The position numbers and the translations under genes are program-made. Positions 52,996 to 60,637 of a DNA stretch of 64,000 nucleotides are shown piece by piece. Where the stretch lies: the NCBI GenBank assembly GCA_023460975.1, contig JAEWOG010000092.1:124001-188000 (forward strand), written 5' to 3'. How positions within the stretch are numbered: position 1 is the stretch's first letter; each line of letters begins with the position of its first letter. This stretch comes from Actinomycetes bacterium. Lineage in GTDB: Bacteria > Actinomycetota > Actinomycetes > Propionibacteriales > Nocardioidaceae. The notes beneath the pieces were generated by a model. That model had not been told where the DNA came from and made no database searches. It worked only from the letters and a program-made list of their open reading frames with translations.

Positions 52996-53327
52996 GTGGG
53001 GGTAACTCCGTTCAGGGTGGTGTCGATGTCGACGTACACGTCAGAGCCGCGGACGTCGACGGGGAAGGTGGCGACGGGTTCGGTCGCCGGAAGAGTGACG
53101 GGCTTGCCGGTGCGCAGGTCGAACTCCGACCCGTGCAGCCAGCACTCGATGCGGCAGTCAGCGACCTCGCCCTCGCTGAGGGCGACCGCCGCGTGCGAGC
53201 AGAGGTCCTGCAGTGCGAAGACCTCATCCTCGTGGCGGGCGATCGCGAGGTCGTAGCGACCCACGGTGACCGCGAGCGCCTCGTCGGAGGGAACCTCGTC
53301 GAGGGAGCAGACGCGCTCGAACGACAT
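52992..53327 (-). CDS. Rieske-type ferredoxin of the SUF operon
   Basis: A 111-residue non-haem Rieske protein, similar to bacterial ferredoxin components of dioxygenases and to the ferredoxin often placed between sufD and sufC in actinobacteria. The 2Fe-2S ligands are Cys43-x-His45 (DLCSHAAVAL) and Cys62-x2-His65 (ECWLHGSEFD). No oxygenase is nearby, so electron supply to cluster assembly is the natural guess from context. ATG 53327 overlaps the stop codon of sufD by one base. Confidence 0.92.
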   Translation of the reverse strand: MSFERVCSLDEVPSDEALAVTVGRYDLAIARHEDEVFALQDLCSHAAVALSEGEVADCRIECWLHGSEFDLRTGKPVTLPATEPVATFPVDVRGSDVYVDIDTTLNGVTPT

Positions 53328-54535
53328 CAGGCGGCCCCGCCGGGCAGCACCTTGCCGACGACGTTCTTGGCGAGCTCCGCCTCGACGGTCTCGGTCAGCT
53401 TGTCGGCGATGGCGGGGACGTCGATGCGACGGATCAGGTCGTTGAAGAAGCCGTGCACGACCAGGCGCTGCGCCTCCTTCTCGTCGATGCCGCGCGAACG
53501 CAGGTAGAACAGCTGCTGGTCATCGAAGCGGGCCGTGGCCGAGGCGTGGCCGGCACCCTCGATGTCACCGGTCTCGATCTCCAGGTTCGGGACCGAGTCG
53601 CACAGGGTTCCATCGGTGAGGATGAGGTTGCGGTTCTCCTCGTAGGTGTCGATCCCCTCGGCGACCTTGCGGATCAGGACGTTGCCGATCCACACCGTGT
53701 GCGCCTTCTCGCCCTGCAGCGCGCCCTTGTAGGTGGCGTGGCTGCGCGTCTTGGGCTGGTTGTGGTCGACGAACAGGCGGTGCTCGAGGTGCTGCCCGGC
53801 GTCGGCGAAGTAGAGACCGAGCAGCTCGGCGGATCCACCGGGGCCGGAGTAGCGGACGTTGGCGTCCATGCGGACGATGTCGCCACCGAAGCTGATCGCG
53901 GTGTGCTTGTACGTGGCGTCGCGCCCCACGAGGGCCTCGGTGTGCGTCAGGTGGGCGGCGTCGTCGGCCCAGTCCTGCAGCGAGACGACCGTCACCTGGG
54001 CGCCGTCGCCCACCACAACTTCGACGACCTGCGCCATCGCGGCGCTACCGGTGTGGCGCAGCACGACCACGGCCTTGGAGAAGTGGCCGAACCGCAGGGC
54101 GATGTGGCCCGCCTCGGTGTTGTCGGCGGACTGACCGACGAGGTTGACGATGATCGGCTCGTCCACCTCGGTCTCGGCCGGCACGTCCACCAGGAGCGAG
54201 GACTCGACCTCGGCCAGCACGCGGGCGCCGAACAGAGTCGCGGGCTTGTAGCCCGAGATCCCGCGCAGAGCCTTGGCTTCCTCACCGTCGACGCCCTCGA
54301 TGCGGACGCCGGCGGGGGTGTTCCACTCGCACGTCGTCGTGCTCGCGTTGAACGGGGCGTCGCTGGCCAGACCCTTGAGTCGCCTCAGCGGGGTGAAGCG
54401 CCAGACCTCCTCGCGCCCCGTGGGCGCGGAGTGGTCGGCCACCTCGTACGAGCCGATGGGGTGGAGGTGGGACTCCACCTTGCCCTGCTCGAGTGCTGCC
54501 GCGACGGAGTCGCGGGCAGTGTCAGTCACAGTCAC
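53327..54535 (-). CDS. sufD: Fe-S assembly scaffold subunit SufD
   Basis: A 402-residue beta-helix protein that pairs with SufB on SufC. The C-terminal core DNRNLILTDGTLCDSVPNLEIETGDI-like segment (present as NRNLILTDGTLCDSVPN), GHASATARFDDQQLFYLRSRGIDE, and the family Cys (LCDS) and His (GAGHASA) are visible. GTG 54535 gives VTVTDTARDS; the gene follows sufB by 45 bases and is translated right before the Rieske protein. Confidence 0.95.
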   Translation of the reverse strand: MTVTDTARDSVAAALEQGKVESHLHPIGSYEVADHSAPTGREEVWRFTPLRRLKGLASDAPFNASTTTCEWNTPAGVRIEGVDGEEAKALRGISGYKPATLFGARVLAEVESSLLVDVPAETEVDEPIIVNLVGQSADNTEAGHIALRFGHFSKAVVVLRHTGSAAMAQVVEVVVGDGAQVTVVSLQDWADDAAHLTHTEALVGRDATYKHTAISFGGDIVRMDANVRYSGPGGSAELLGLYFADAGQHLEHRLFVDHNQPKTRSHATYKGALQGEKAHTVWIGNVLIRKVAEGIDTYEENRNLILTDGTLCDSVPNLEIETGDIEGAGHASATARFDDQQLFYLRSRGIDEKEAQRLVVHGFFNDLIRRIDVPAIADKLTETVEAELAKNVVGKVLPGGAA

Positions 54536-54580
54536 GTCGTATCTCTCTGGTTCGAATGTCAGCAGTCGTTCAGGGGCGGG

Positions 54581-55999
54581 TCAGCCGACCGCGCCCTCCA
54601 TCTGCAGCTCGATCAGGCGGTTGAGCTCGAGGGCGTACTCCATGGGGAGCTCCTTGGCGATCGGCTCGACGAAGCCGCGCACGATCATCGCCATCGCCTC
54701 GTCCTCCTCCATGCCTCGCGACATGAGGTAGAAGAGCTGGTCCTCCGACACCTTGGAGACGCTCGCCTCGTGACCCATCTGCACGTCGTCCTCGCGGATG
54801 TCGACGTACGGGTAGGTGTCCGAGCGGCTGATCTGGTCGACCAGCAGCGCGTCGCACAGCACGTTGGACTTCGACCCGTGGGCGCCCTCGTTGACCTGGA
54901 CGAGACCGCGGTACGACGAACGGCCACCGCCGCGCGCCACCGACTTCGACAGGATCGACGAGGACGTGTTGGGCGCGGCGTGAACCATCTTGGAGCCCGT
55001 GTCCTGGTGCTGACCCTCGCCCGCGAAGGCGATCGACAGGGTCTCGCCCTTGGCGTGCTCACCCATCAGGTAGACCGCCGGGTACTTCATCGTGACCTTG
55101 GACCCGATGTTGCCGTCGACCCACTCCATCGTCGCGCCGGCCTCGCAGAAGGCACGCTTGGTGACGAGGTTGTAGACGTTGTTCGACCAGTTCTGGATCG
55201 TCGTGTAGCGCACACGGGCGCCCTTCTTGACGATGATCTCGACGACGGCCGAGTGCAACGAGTCGGAGGAGTAGATCGGCGCCGTGCAGCCCTCGACGTA
55301 GTGAACGTAGGAGTCCTCGTCGGCGATGATCAGGGTCCGCTCGAACTGGCCCATGTTCTCGGTGTTGATGCGGAAGTAGGCCTGCAGGGGGATGTCCACG
55401 TGGACGCCCTTGGGCACGTAGATGAACGAGCCACCGGACCACACGGCCGTGTTCAGCGCGGCGAACTTGTTGTCGCCGACGGGGATCACGGTGCCGAAGT
55501 ACTCCTTGAAGAGCTCCTCGTGCTCCTTCAGCGCGGTGTCGGTGTCGAGGAAGATGACGCCCTGGGCCTCGAGGTCCTCGCGGATCGAGTGGTAGACGAC
55601 CTCGGACTCGTACTGAGCGGCGACGCCCGCGACCAGGCGCTGCTTCTCCGCCTCCGGGATCCCGAGCTTGTCGTAGGTGTTCTTGATGTCCTCGGGCAGG
55701 TCCTCCCAGGTCTGGGCCTGCTTCTCCGACGAGCGCACGAAGTACTTGATGTTGTCGAAGTCGATGTCACCGAGGTCGGAGCCCCACGTCGGCATCGGCT
55801 TGCGGTCGAAGAGCTTGAGGCCCTTCATGCGCAGGTCGAGCATCCACTGCGGCTCGGACTTCTTCGACGAGATGTCGGCGACGACGTCCCCGTTGAGGCC
55901 ACGCTTGGCAGCGGCGCCGGCGACGTCCGAATCGGCCCAGCCGAACTCGTACTTGCCGATGCCCTTGAGCTCGGGGTTGAGCTCCTCGATGGAGGTCAT
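54581..55999 (-). CDS. sufB: Fe-S assembly scaffold subunit SufB
   Basis: A 472-residue scaffold on which the cluster is built. Conserved segments include WSGGSFIYVPKGVHVDIPLQAYFRIN, EGCTAPIYSSDSLHSAVVEI, NNVYNLVTKRAFCEAGATMEWVDGNIGS, and GHEASVSKVSEDQLFYLMSRG. No intein is present, unlike SufB of M. tuberculosis. ATG 55999 has AAGGAGAAGG directly upstream, and overlaps the stop codon of sufR by four bases. Confidence 0.97.
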   Translation of the reverse strand: MTSIEELNPELKGIGKYEFGWADSDVAGAAAKRGLNGDVVADISSKKSEPQWMLDLRMKGLKLFDRKPMPTWGSDLGDIDFDNIKYFVRSSEKQAQTWEDLPEDIKNTYDKLGIPEAEKQRLVAGVAAQYESEVVYHSIREDLEAQGVIFLDTDTALKEHEELFKEYFGTVIPVGDNKFAALNTAVWSGGSFIYVPKGVHVDIPLQAYFRINTENMGQFERTLIIADEDSYVHYVEGCTAPIYSSDSLHSAVVEIIVKKGARVRYTTIQNWSNNVYNLVTKRAFCEAGATMEWVDGNIGSKVTMKYPAVYLMGEHAKGETLSIAFAGEGQHQDTGSKMVHAAPNTSSSILSKSVARGGGRSSYRGLVQVNEGAHGSKSNVLCDALLVDQISRSDTYPYVDIREDDVQMGHEASVSKVSEDQLFYLMSRGMEEDEAMAMIVRGFVEPIAKELPMEYALELNRLIELQMEGAVG

Positions 56000-56709
56000 G
56001 CCTTCTCCTTGATCGAATTGGTTGCGGGGGTCTGGTTGGGAGCGGGGATTTGAGGAATGCAGGTCGTGCACACACCGTCCCCGTGGGCGATGGTGGCCAG
56101 GCGCTGGACGTGGGTGCCGAGGACGTGACCGATGGCCTCGGTCTCCGCCTCACACAGCTGCGGGAACTCGTGGGCGACGTGGGAGACCGGGCAGTGCTGC
56201 TGGCACAGCTGCTCCCCCACGACCGGAAGCTCCTTGACCGAGGCCGCATAACCCTGCGCGCTGAACACCTTCGCCAGCACCTCGGCGGCGCTGAGGTCGG
56301 GGTGCGCTGCGCGTACGGTCTCGTAGTCACGCCCGATGAAGGCCACGCGGCCACGCGCGAACTCCATGACGGCCTCGTCCCCTTGCGTCTGCGCGATGTA
56401 GCGCAGCGCCTGGACGGCGAGGTCGTCGTACTGCTGGTCGAACTGGTCGCGCCCGCTCTGGGTCAGCGCGAAGACCTTGGCGGGGCGGCCGCGGCCGCGG
56501 CTCCCGTAGACCTTCTGGTCGCGGGACTCCACGGCCCCCGTCTCGGCGAGATGGTCGAGATGGCGGCGCACTGCGGCGGGCGTGAGGTCCAGGATCGCCG
56601 CCAGATCGGCCGCGGTCGAGGGCCCGTTCTCCAGGATCGCCTGCGCCACCCGCTCACGGGTGGGCGCGTCCCCCTCGGGGAACGACACGGCGGACCTGAC
56701 GAATTGCAC
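55996..56709 (-). CDS. sufR: SufR, Fe-S-sensing repressor of the SUF operon
   Basis: A 237-residue regulator. Residues 15-85 are an ArsR/DeoR-like winged helix (GPSTAADLAAILDLTPAAVRRHLDHLAETGAV, then RGRGRPAKVFALT). The C-terminal half carries five cysteines (169, 173, 186, 214, 217), with CQQHCPVSH and CTTC able to hold an Fe-S cluster, so holo-SufR would repress the operon when clusters are plentiful. It is the first gene of the operon. GTG 56709 lies inside an ACACT-N5-TGTGC palindrome, matching autoregulation. Confidence 0.92.
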   Translation of the reverse strand: MQFVRSAVSFPEGDAPTRERVAQAILENGPSTAADLAAILDLTPAAVRRHLDHLAETGAVESRDQKVYGSRGRGRPAKVFALTQSGRDQFDQQYDDLAVQALRYIAQTQGDEAVMEFARGRVAFIGRDYETVRAAHPDLSAAEVLAKVFSAQGYAASVKELPVVGEQLCQQHCPVSHVAHEFPQLCEAETEAIGHVLGTHVQRLATIAHGDGVCTTCIPQIPAPNQTPATNSIKEKA

Positions 56710-56721
56710 AACACCAGTGTG
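56706..56721 (-). promoter_or_regulatory. Probable SufR operator overlapping the sufR start codon
   Basis: Read on the minus strand, ACACT (56720-56716), five bases, TGTGC (56710-56706) match the ACACT-N5-TGTGA operator reported for mycobacterial SufR with one change. CACACT (56721-56716) is also six bases before GTG 56709, the spacing of the leaderless -10 boxes elsewhere in this window, so bound SufR would cover promoter and start codon. Confidence 0.6.
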
Positions 56722-56835
56722 ACGTTATTGCCGTACCGGTTTCAACGAAGGTGACCCTAAGTGGCCCGGGCCACACCCGCCGTACGTGTGCGCGACGCCT
56801 TCGCACCCGCCGCTGACGCCTCATGGCGCGCTCCC

Positions 56836-56841
56836 TAGAAT
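56836..56841 (+). promoter_or_regulatory. -10 box of a leaderless promoter (ABC ATPase-ctaA operon)
   Basis: TAGAAT is six bases before GTG 56848. Confidence 0.6.
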
Positions 56842-56847
56842 CACGGG

Positions 56848-57786
56848 GTGCCCGAAGAGTCCCCCGCCGTGGAGATCCGAGACCTCGTCATGGCGTACGG
56901 CGACAAGGTGGCGGTCGACGGACTCTCGCTGACGGTCCCTCGCGGCACCATCACCTCGGTGCTCGGACCCAACGGGGCCGGCAAGACGACCACGCTGGAG
57001 ACCTGCGAGGGCTATCGCCAGGCCCAGAGCGGTGTCGTACGCGTCCTGGGACTGGACCCCTGGCGGGAGCGCCGCGCGCTGCTGCCCCGCCTCGGCGTCA
57101 TGCTCCAGGCAGGCGGCGCCTGGAGCGGAGTGCGCGCCCGCGAGATGCTCGACCACGTCGCCACGCTGCACGCCCACCCCCTGGACACCGAGATGCTGTC
57201 CGAGCGGCTGGGCCTGGCCGACTGCGGCCGCACGCCTTACCGGCGGCTGAGCGGTGGGCAGCAGCAACGGCTCGGACTGGCCATGGCGCTGGTGGGCCGC
57301 CCCGAGCTGGTGTTCGTGGACGAACCGACAGCAGGGATGGACCCCCTCGCGCGGCGCACCACGTGGGAACTCCTCGAGGAACTGCGCGCCGACGGGGTCA
57401 CGGTCGTGCTGACCACTCATCACATGGATGAGGCTGAGCGCCTCTCGGACCTGATCCACGTCATCGACCGGGGCCGGGTGATCGCCACCGGGACACCGCG
57501 CGAACTCACGCGGGGCGGGCGCGCGGCGACCGTACGACTGGTGCTCGATGCCGACGTGGACGAGCGCGCCCTGGTCGTCCTGACCGACAGACTGGGCGCG
57601 GGGACCCAAGTACAGCAGGTGGACGGCCTCCACGTGATGGTCACCGGCTCCGCCGACTCGTCGACGCTGAGCGTCCTGGGGCACTGGTGTGAGGAACACC
57701 ACGTCACGCCGACCTCGCTCACCTTGGGCCAGCGGACCCTCGAGGACGTGTTCCTGGAGTTGACCGGACGGGAGATGGAGCAGTGA
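56848..57786 (+). CDS. ABC transporter ATP-binding protein
   Basis: A 312-residue ATPase. Walker A GPNGAGKTT, Q-loop MLQAGGAW, signature LSGGQQQRLGLAMAL, Walker B LVFVDEPTAGMD, H-loop TTHHMDEAERL, then a C-terminal extension of about 80 residues. It is divergent from sufR (138 bases) and coupled to the next permease gene. Its neighbourhood of ctaA, sufR, ctaB and tkt is conserved in actinobacteria as I remember it, so a role linked to haem or cytochrome oxidase assembly is suspected. Confidence 0.93.
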   Translation: MPEESPAVEIRDLVMAYGDKVAVDGLSLTVPRGTITSVLGPNGAGKTTTLETCEGYRQAQSGVVRVLGLDPWRERRALLPRLGVMLQAGGAWSGVRAREMLDHVATLHAHPLDTEMLSERLGLADCGRTPYRRLSGGQQQRLGLAMALVGRPELVFVDEPTAGMDPLARRTTWELLEELRADGVTVVLTTHHMDEAERLSDLIHVIDRGRVIATGTPRELTRGGRAATVRLVLDADVDERALVVLTDRLGAGTQVQQVDGLHVMVTGSADSSTLSVLGHWCEEHHVTPTSLTLGQRTLEDVFLELTGREMEQ

Positions 57787-58550
57787 GCAACGGAACGTTC
57801 ACGCCGGCGCCGGGCAGCGCACCCCTGGCTCGTCAGGTACGCGCCCAGGCCCGCATGGAGTCCCGCCTGCTGCTGCGCAACGGGGAGCAGCTGCTCCTGG
57901 CAGTCGTGATCCCCGTCATCGTGCTCGTGGCGGGCATCGTCGGGGCCGATCGCATCGACCTCGATCTCGCGGGCGAGCCCGTCGACCTGTTTGCCCCCGG
58001 CGTGCTCGCGCTCGCCATCATGTCCACCGCCTTCACGTCCCTGGCGATCGCGACGGGCTTCGAACGGCGCTACGGCGTCATCAAGCGGCTCGGCGCCAGT
58101 CCCCTGCCGCGCCACGGCCTCCTGCTGGGCAAGGTGGGCGCGCTCGTGCTCGTCGAGGCACTCCAGGTCGTCGTGCTGTCCGGGATCGCCCTTGCGCTGG
58201 GCTGGTCCCCCGACGTCGCCTGGCTCGGCGCCGCCCTCACGCTGGTCCTCGGCACCTCGGCCTTCGCCTCGCTGGGCCTGTTCGTGGCGGGCGTCTTCCG
58301 CGCGGAGGCCACGCTGGCCGTCGCCAACCTGCTGTACCTGCTGCTCATGGTCGGCGGGGCCGTGGTCATCCCGCCCGACCAGTACGGCGCCGCCGGCGAC
58401 TGGGTGGTCTGGCTTCCCAGCGGCGCGCTCGGCGAGGCCGCCCGCGCGTCGCTCGGTCACGGCACCGTGGACTGGGCCGCCCTGCTGATCCTCGCTGGAT
58501 GGACCGCACTGGGCACCGTCCTGACCACCCGCACCTTCCGCTGGGAGTGA
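57783..58550 (+). CDS. ABC-2 type permease
   Basis: A 255-residue membrane protein with six helices (for example LLLAVVIPVIVLVAGIVGA, LVLVEALQVVVLSGIALALG, LLYLLLMVGGAVVIPP). FERRYGVIKRLGASPLPRHGLLLGK is the characteristic loop of ABC-2 permeases. GTG 57783 overlaps the ATPase stop by four bases (GTGA). It is followed within two bases by ctaA. Substrate unknown. Confidence 0.9.
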   Translation: MSNGTFTPAPGSAPLARQVRAQARMESRLLLRNGEQLLLAVVIPVIVLVAGIVGADRIDLDLAGEPVDLFAPGVLALAIMSTAFTSLAIATGFERRYGVIKRLGASPLPRHGLLLGKVGALVLVEALQVVVLSGIALALGWSPDVAWLGAALTLVLGTSAFASLGLFVAGVFRAEATLAVANLLYLLLMVGGAVVIPPDQYGAAGDWVVWLPSGALGEAARASLGHGTVDWAALLILAGWTALGTVLTTRTFRWE

Positions 58551-58552
58551 AC

Positions 58553-59470
58553 GTGACCAACCTGACCCGCCGACTCGCCCCGTACCTGTGGCCCCTGGCC
58601 GTGGCGAACATCCTCGCCAACATCGGGATCATCGTCACCGGCGCGGCCGTGCGTCTCACCGGCTCGGGGCTGGGATGTCCCACCTGGCCCAAGTGCACCG
58701 AGGACTCCTTCGTCGCGCACTCCTCGATGGGCATCAACGGGGCCATCGAGTTCGGCAACCGGCTGCTGACCTACGTGCTCCTCGCCATCGCCGTGCTGTG
58801 CTGGCTGGCGGCCCTCGGCCGGAAGGACCGCACGTCGGTACGCCTCTCGCTCATCGTCGCGCTGGGCATCCCGCTCCAGGCGATCATCGGCGGCATCACC
58901 GTCCTGACCGACCTCAACCCGTGGATCGTGTCGCTGCACCTGATCGCCTCCCTGGCGATGGTCATGGTGTGCCTCGCCCTCCTCGACCACCTGCGCAGCC
59001 CGACCCGCGGCAATGCGGGGGCGGCAGCCCGTGCGCTCGCAACCGGGGTGATGGTCGTCGGGTGGATCGTGCTCTACCTCGGCACGGTCGTGACCGGCGC
59101 CGGACCGCACGCGGGCGACCTGAAGGCCAGGCGCAATGACCTCGATCCGCAGGTGGTCTCCCACGTGCACGCAGCATCCGTGTACGTGCTGGTCGCCCTC
59201 ACCCTCGCCCTGCTGCTCGTGGCGCTTCGCACGCGCGACCGGTGGCTGAGCGTGGTGACGGGTGCCCTGCTTGCCCTGGAGCTGCTGCAGGGTGTGATCG
59301 GCTGGACCCAGTACCTCAATGGCCTTCCCGAGCTCCTCGTGGCCGTCCACATGCTCATGGCGGGCCTCCTGGCGGCGGGCTTCGCGCGCGTGTGGCTGGC
59401 CGTACGCGCCCACACGCACTCCGGCGAACCGCACGGTCGCCTGCTCGCCCGGGTCATGGGCGAGGCCTGA
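58553..59470 (+). CDS. ctaA: Haem A synthase (CtaA/COX15)
   Basis: Membrane mono-oxygenase that oxidises the C8 methyl of haem O to give haem A. The 305-residue protein has eight helices in two four-helix halves with haem-ligand histidines (HSSMGINGAIEFGNRLL, SLHLIASLAM, SHVHAASVYVL, AVHMLMAGLLAAG) and the extracytoplasmic Cys pair GLGCPTWPKC. GTG 58553 has GGGAG five bases upstream; GTG 58547, overlapping the stop of the permease gene, is the alternative. Confidence 0.93.
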   Translation: MTNLTRRLAPYLWPLAVANILANIGIIVTGAAVRLTGSGLGCPTWPKCTEDSFVAHSSMGINGAIEFGNRLLTYVLLAIAVLCWLAALGRKDRTSVRLSLIVALGIPLQAIIGGITVLTDLNPWIVSLHLIASLAMVMVCLALLDHLRSPTRGNAGAAARALATGVMVVGWIVLYLGTVVTGAGPHAGDLKARRNDLDPQVVSHVHAASVYVLVALTLALLLVALRTRDRWLSVVTGALLALELLQGVIGWTQYLNGLPELLVAVHMLMAGLLAAGFARVWLAVRAHTHSGEPHGRLLARVMGEA

Positions 59471-59484
59471 ACCAGCCCATCTGC

Positions 59485-59524
59485 TCGAGCGGGCCGCCTG
59501 TCGAGTGGGCCGCCTGTCGAGTGG
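59485..59524. repeat. 16-bp tandem repeat, 2.5 copies, between ctaA and ctaB
   Basis: TCGAGCGGGCCGCCTG (59485-59500) is followed by TCGAGTGGGCCGCCTG (59501-59516) and a partial TCGAGTGG (59517-59524). It fills most of the 61 bases between the two convergent stop codons. Confidence 0.75.
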
Positions 59525-59531
59525 ATCGGCC

Positions 59532-60497
59532 TCAGCCGAAGAGGAACGTCGGCAGGTCGAGGATCGCGTCGACAGCGACGGCGACGAACAGCAAGGACAG
59601 GTAGAGGTTCGATGCGTGGAACAGGCGCATCGGGTTCATCTCGGCCAGCACGTCAGTGCGCTTGGCACGGTGCAGCAACTGGTGCGCCTCGATGAGGAAG
59701 TAGGCACCCAGCACCGTGGCGATGATCGGGTAGAGCACCGTGGTCTCCGCCACGGGCCACAGCAGCAGGGAGACCGCCACCAGCACCCAGGAGTACCCCA
59801 CGATCTGCCGCGCCACGTCCACGCCGGGCTTCACCACCGGAAGCATGGGGACGTCGACGTTGGCGTAGTCCTCGCGGTAGCGCAGCGCCAGCGCCCACGT
59901 GTGTGGCGGCGTCCAGAAGAAGACGACGAGGAACAGGATCACCGGCGGCCAGGCGAGCTCGTTCGTGACGGCCGTCCAGCCGATCATGGCTGGGAAGCAG
60001 CCCGCGATCCCGCCCCACACGATGTTCTGGGTCGTACGACGCTTGAGCAGCATCGTGTAGACGAAGACGTAGAACGCGTTCGCGCCCAGCGACAGCCCCG
60101 CGCTCAGCGGGTTGACCCACACCCACAGGACCACCGTGGACACGGCTGCCAGGACGGTGGCGAAAACGAGGGCGGATGCCGGCGAGACCACGTGACGTGG
60201 CAGGGCGCGGCGACGGGTGCGCCGCATCTGCTCATCGATGTCGCGGTCGTAGACGCAGTTGTAGGCCGACGCCGATCCGGCGGACAGCGCGCCACCGATG
60301 ACCGTGGCCACCACGAGATCCAGCGGCGGGATGCCGCGTGCCGCGTAGAACATCACCGGCACGGTGGTGAGCAGCAGCAACTCCATGACGCGAGGCTTGG
60401 TCAGACCCACGTACGCGGCGATCACGTCCTTGAAGGTCGCAGGTGCGTCGGCGGTCTGCTCAACCTCGGACGACTCGGTTGGGCGGACCTTGGACAC
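59532..60497 (-). CDS. ctaB: Protohaem IX farnesyltransferase (haem O synthase)
   Basis: UbiA-family prenyltransferase that turns protohaem into haem O, the substrate of CtaA. The 321-residue protein has about nine helices, the Mg2+-diphosphate motifs NCVYDRDIDEQ (first Asp-rich, NxxxDxxxD) and REDYANVDVPMLPVV (second), and GLTKPRVMELLLLTT at the start. GTG 60497 has GAGG seven bases upstream. TAGACT at 60571-60576 suggests a leader of about 65 to 70 bases. Confidence 0.95.
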   Translation of the reverse strand: MSKVRPTESSEVEQTADAPATFKDVIAAYVGLTKPRVMELLLLTTVPVMFYAARGIPPLDLVVATVIGGALSAGSASAYNCVYDRDIDEQMRRTRRRALPRHVVSPASALVFATVLAAVSTVVLWVWVNPLSAGLSLGANAFYVFVYTMLLKRRTTQNIVWGGIAGCFPAMIGWTAVTNELAWPPVILFLVVFFWTPPHTWALALRYREDYANVDVPMLPVVKPGVDVARQIVGYSWVLVAVSLLLWPVAETTVLYPIIATVLGAYFLIEAHQLLHRAKRTDVLAEMNPMRLFHASNLYLSLLFVAVAVDAILDLPTFLFG

Positions 60498-60570
60498 AGC
60501 AGAACCTCAGGGACGATGGTGGGGACGGCCGGCGACAGCTTCCTTGTCCGTGCACGTCCATGCAAAGTCG

Positions 60571-60596
60571 AGTCTAGCCCGCTGGGTGACTAGGCT
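60571..60596. promoter_or_regulatory. Divergent -10 boxes of ctaB and tkt
   Basis: TAGACT on the minus strand (60571-60576) faces ctaB, and TAGGCT on the plus strand (60591-60596) faces tkt. Both genes have a proper leader and ribosome binding site, unlike most of the window. Confidence 0.5.
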
Positions 60597-60637
60597 TTGA
60601 CCCGAGCCCCCGCTGTGATGCGACCGAGAGGAACCCC

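Noticed and set aside
53453..56053. An 866-codon open frame on the plus strand
   Set aside because: It is antisense to sufD and sufB, which are complete and highly conserved. The predicted protein is low-complexity (His, Arg, Val, Leu, Asp).
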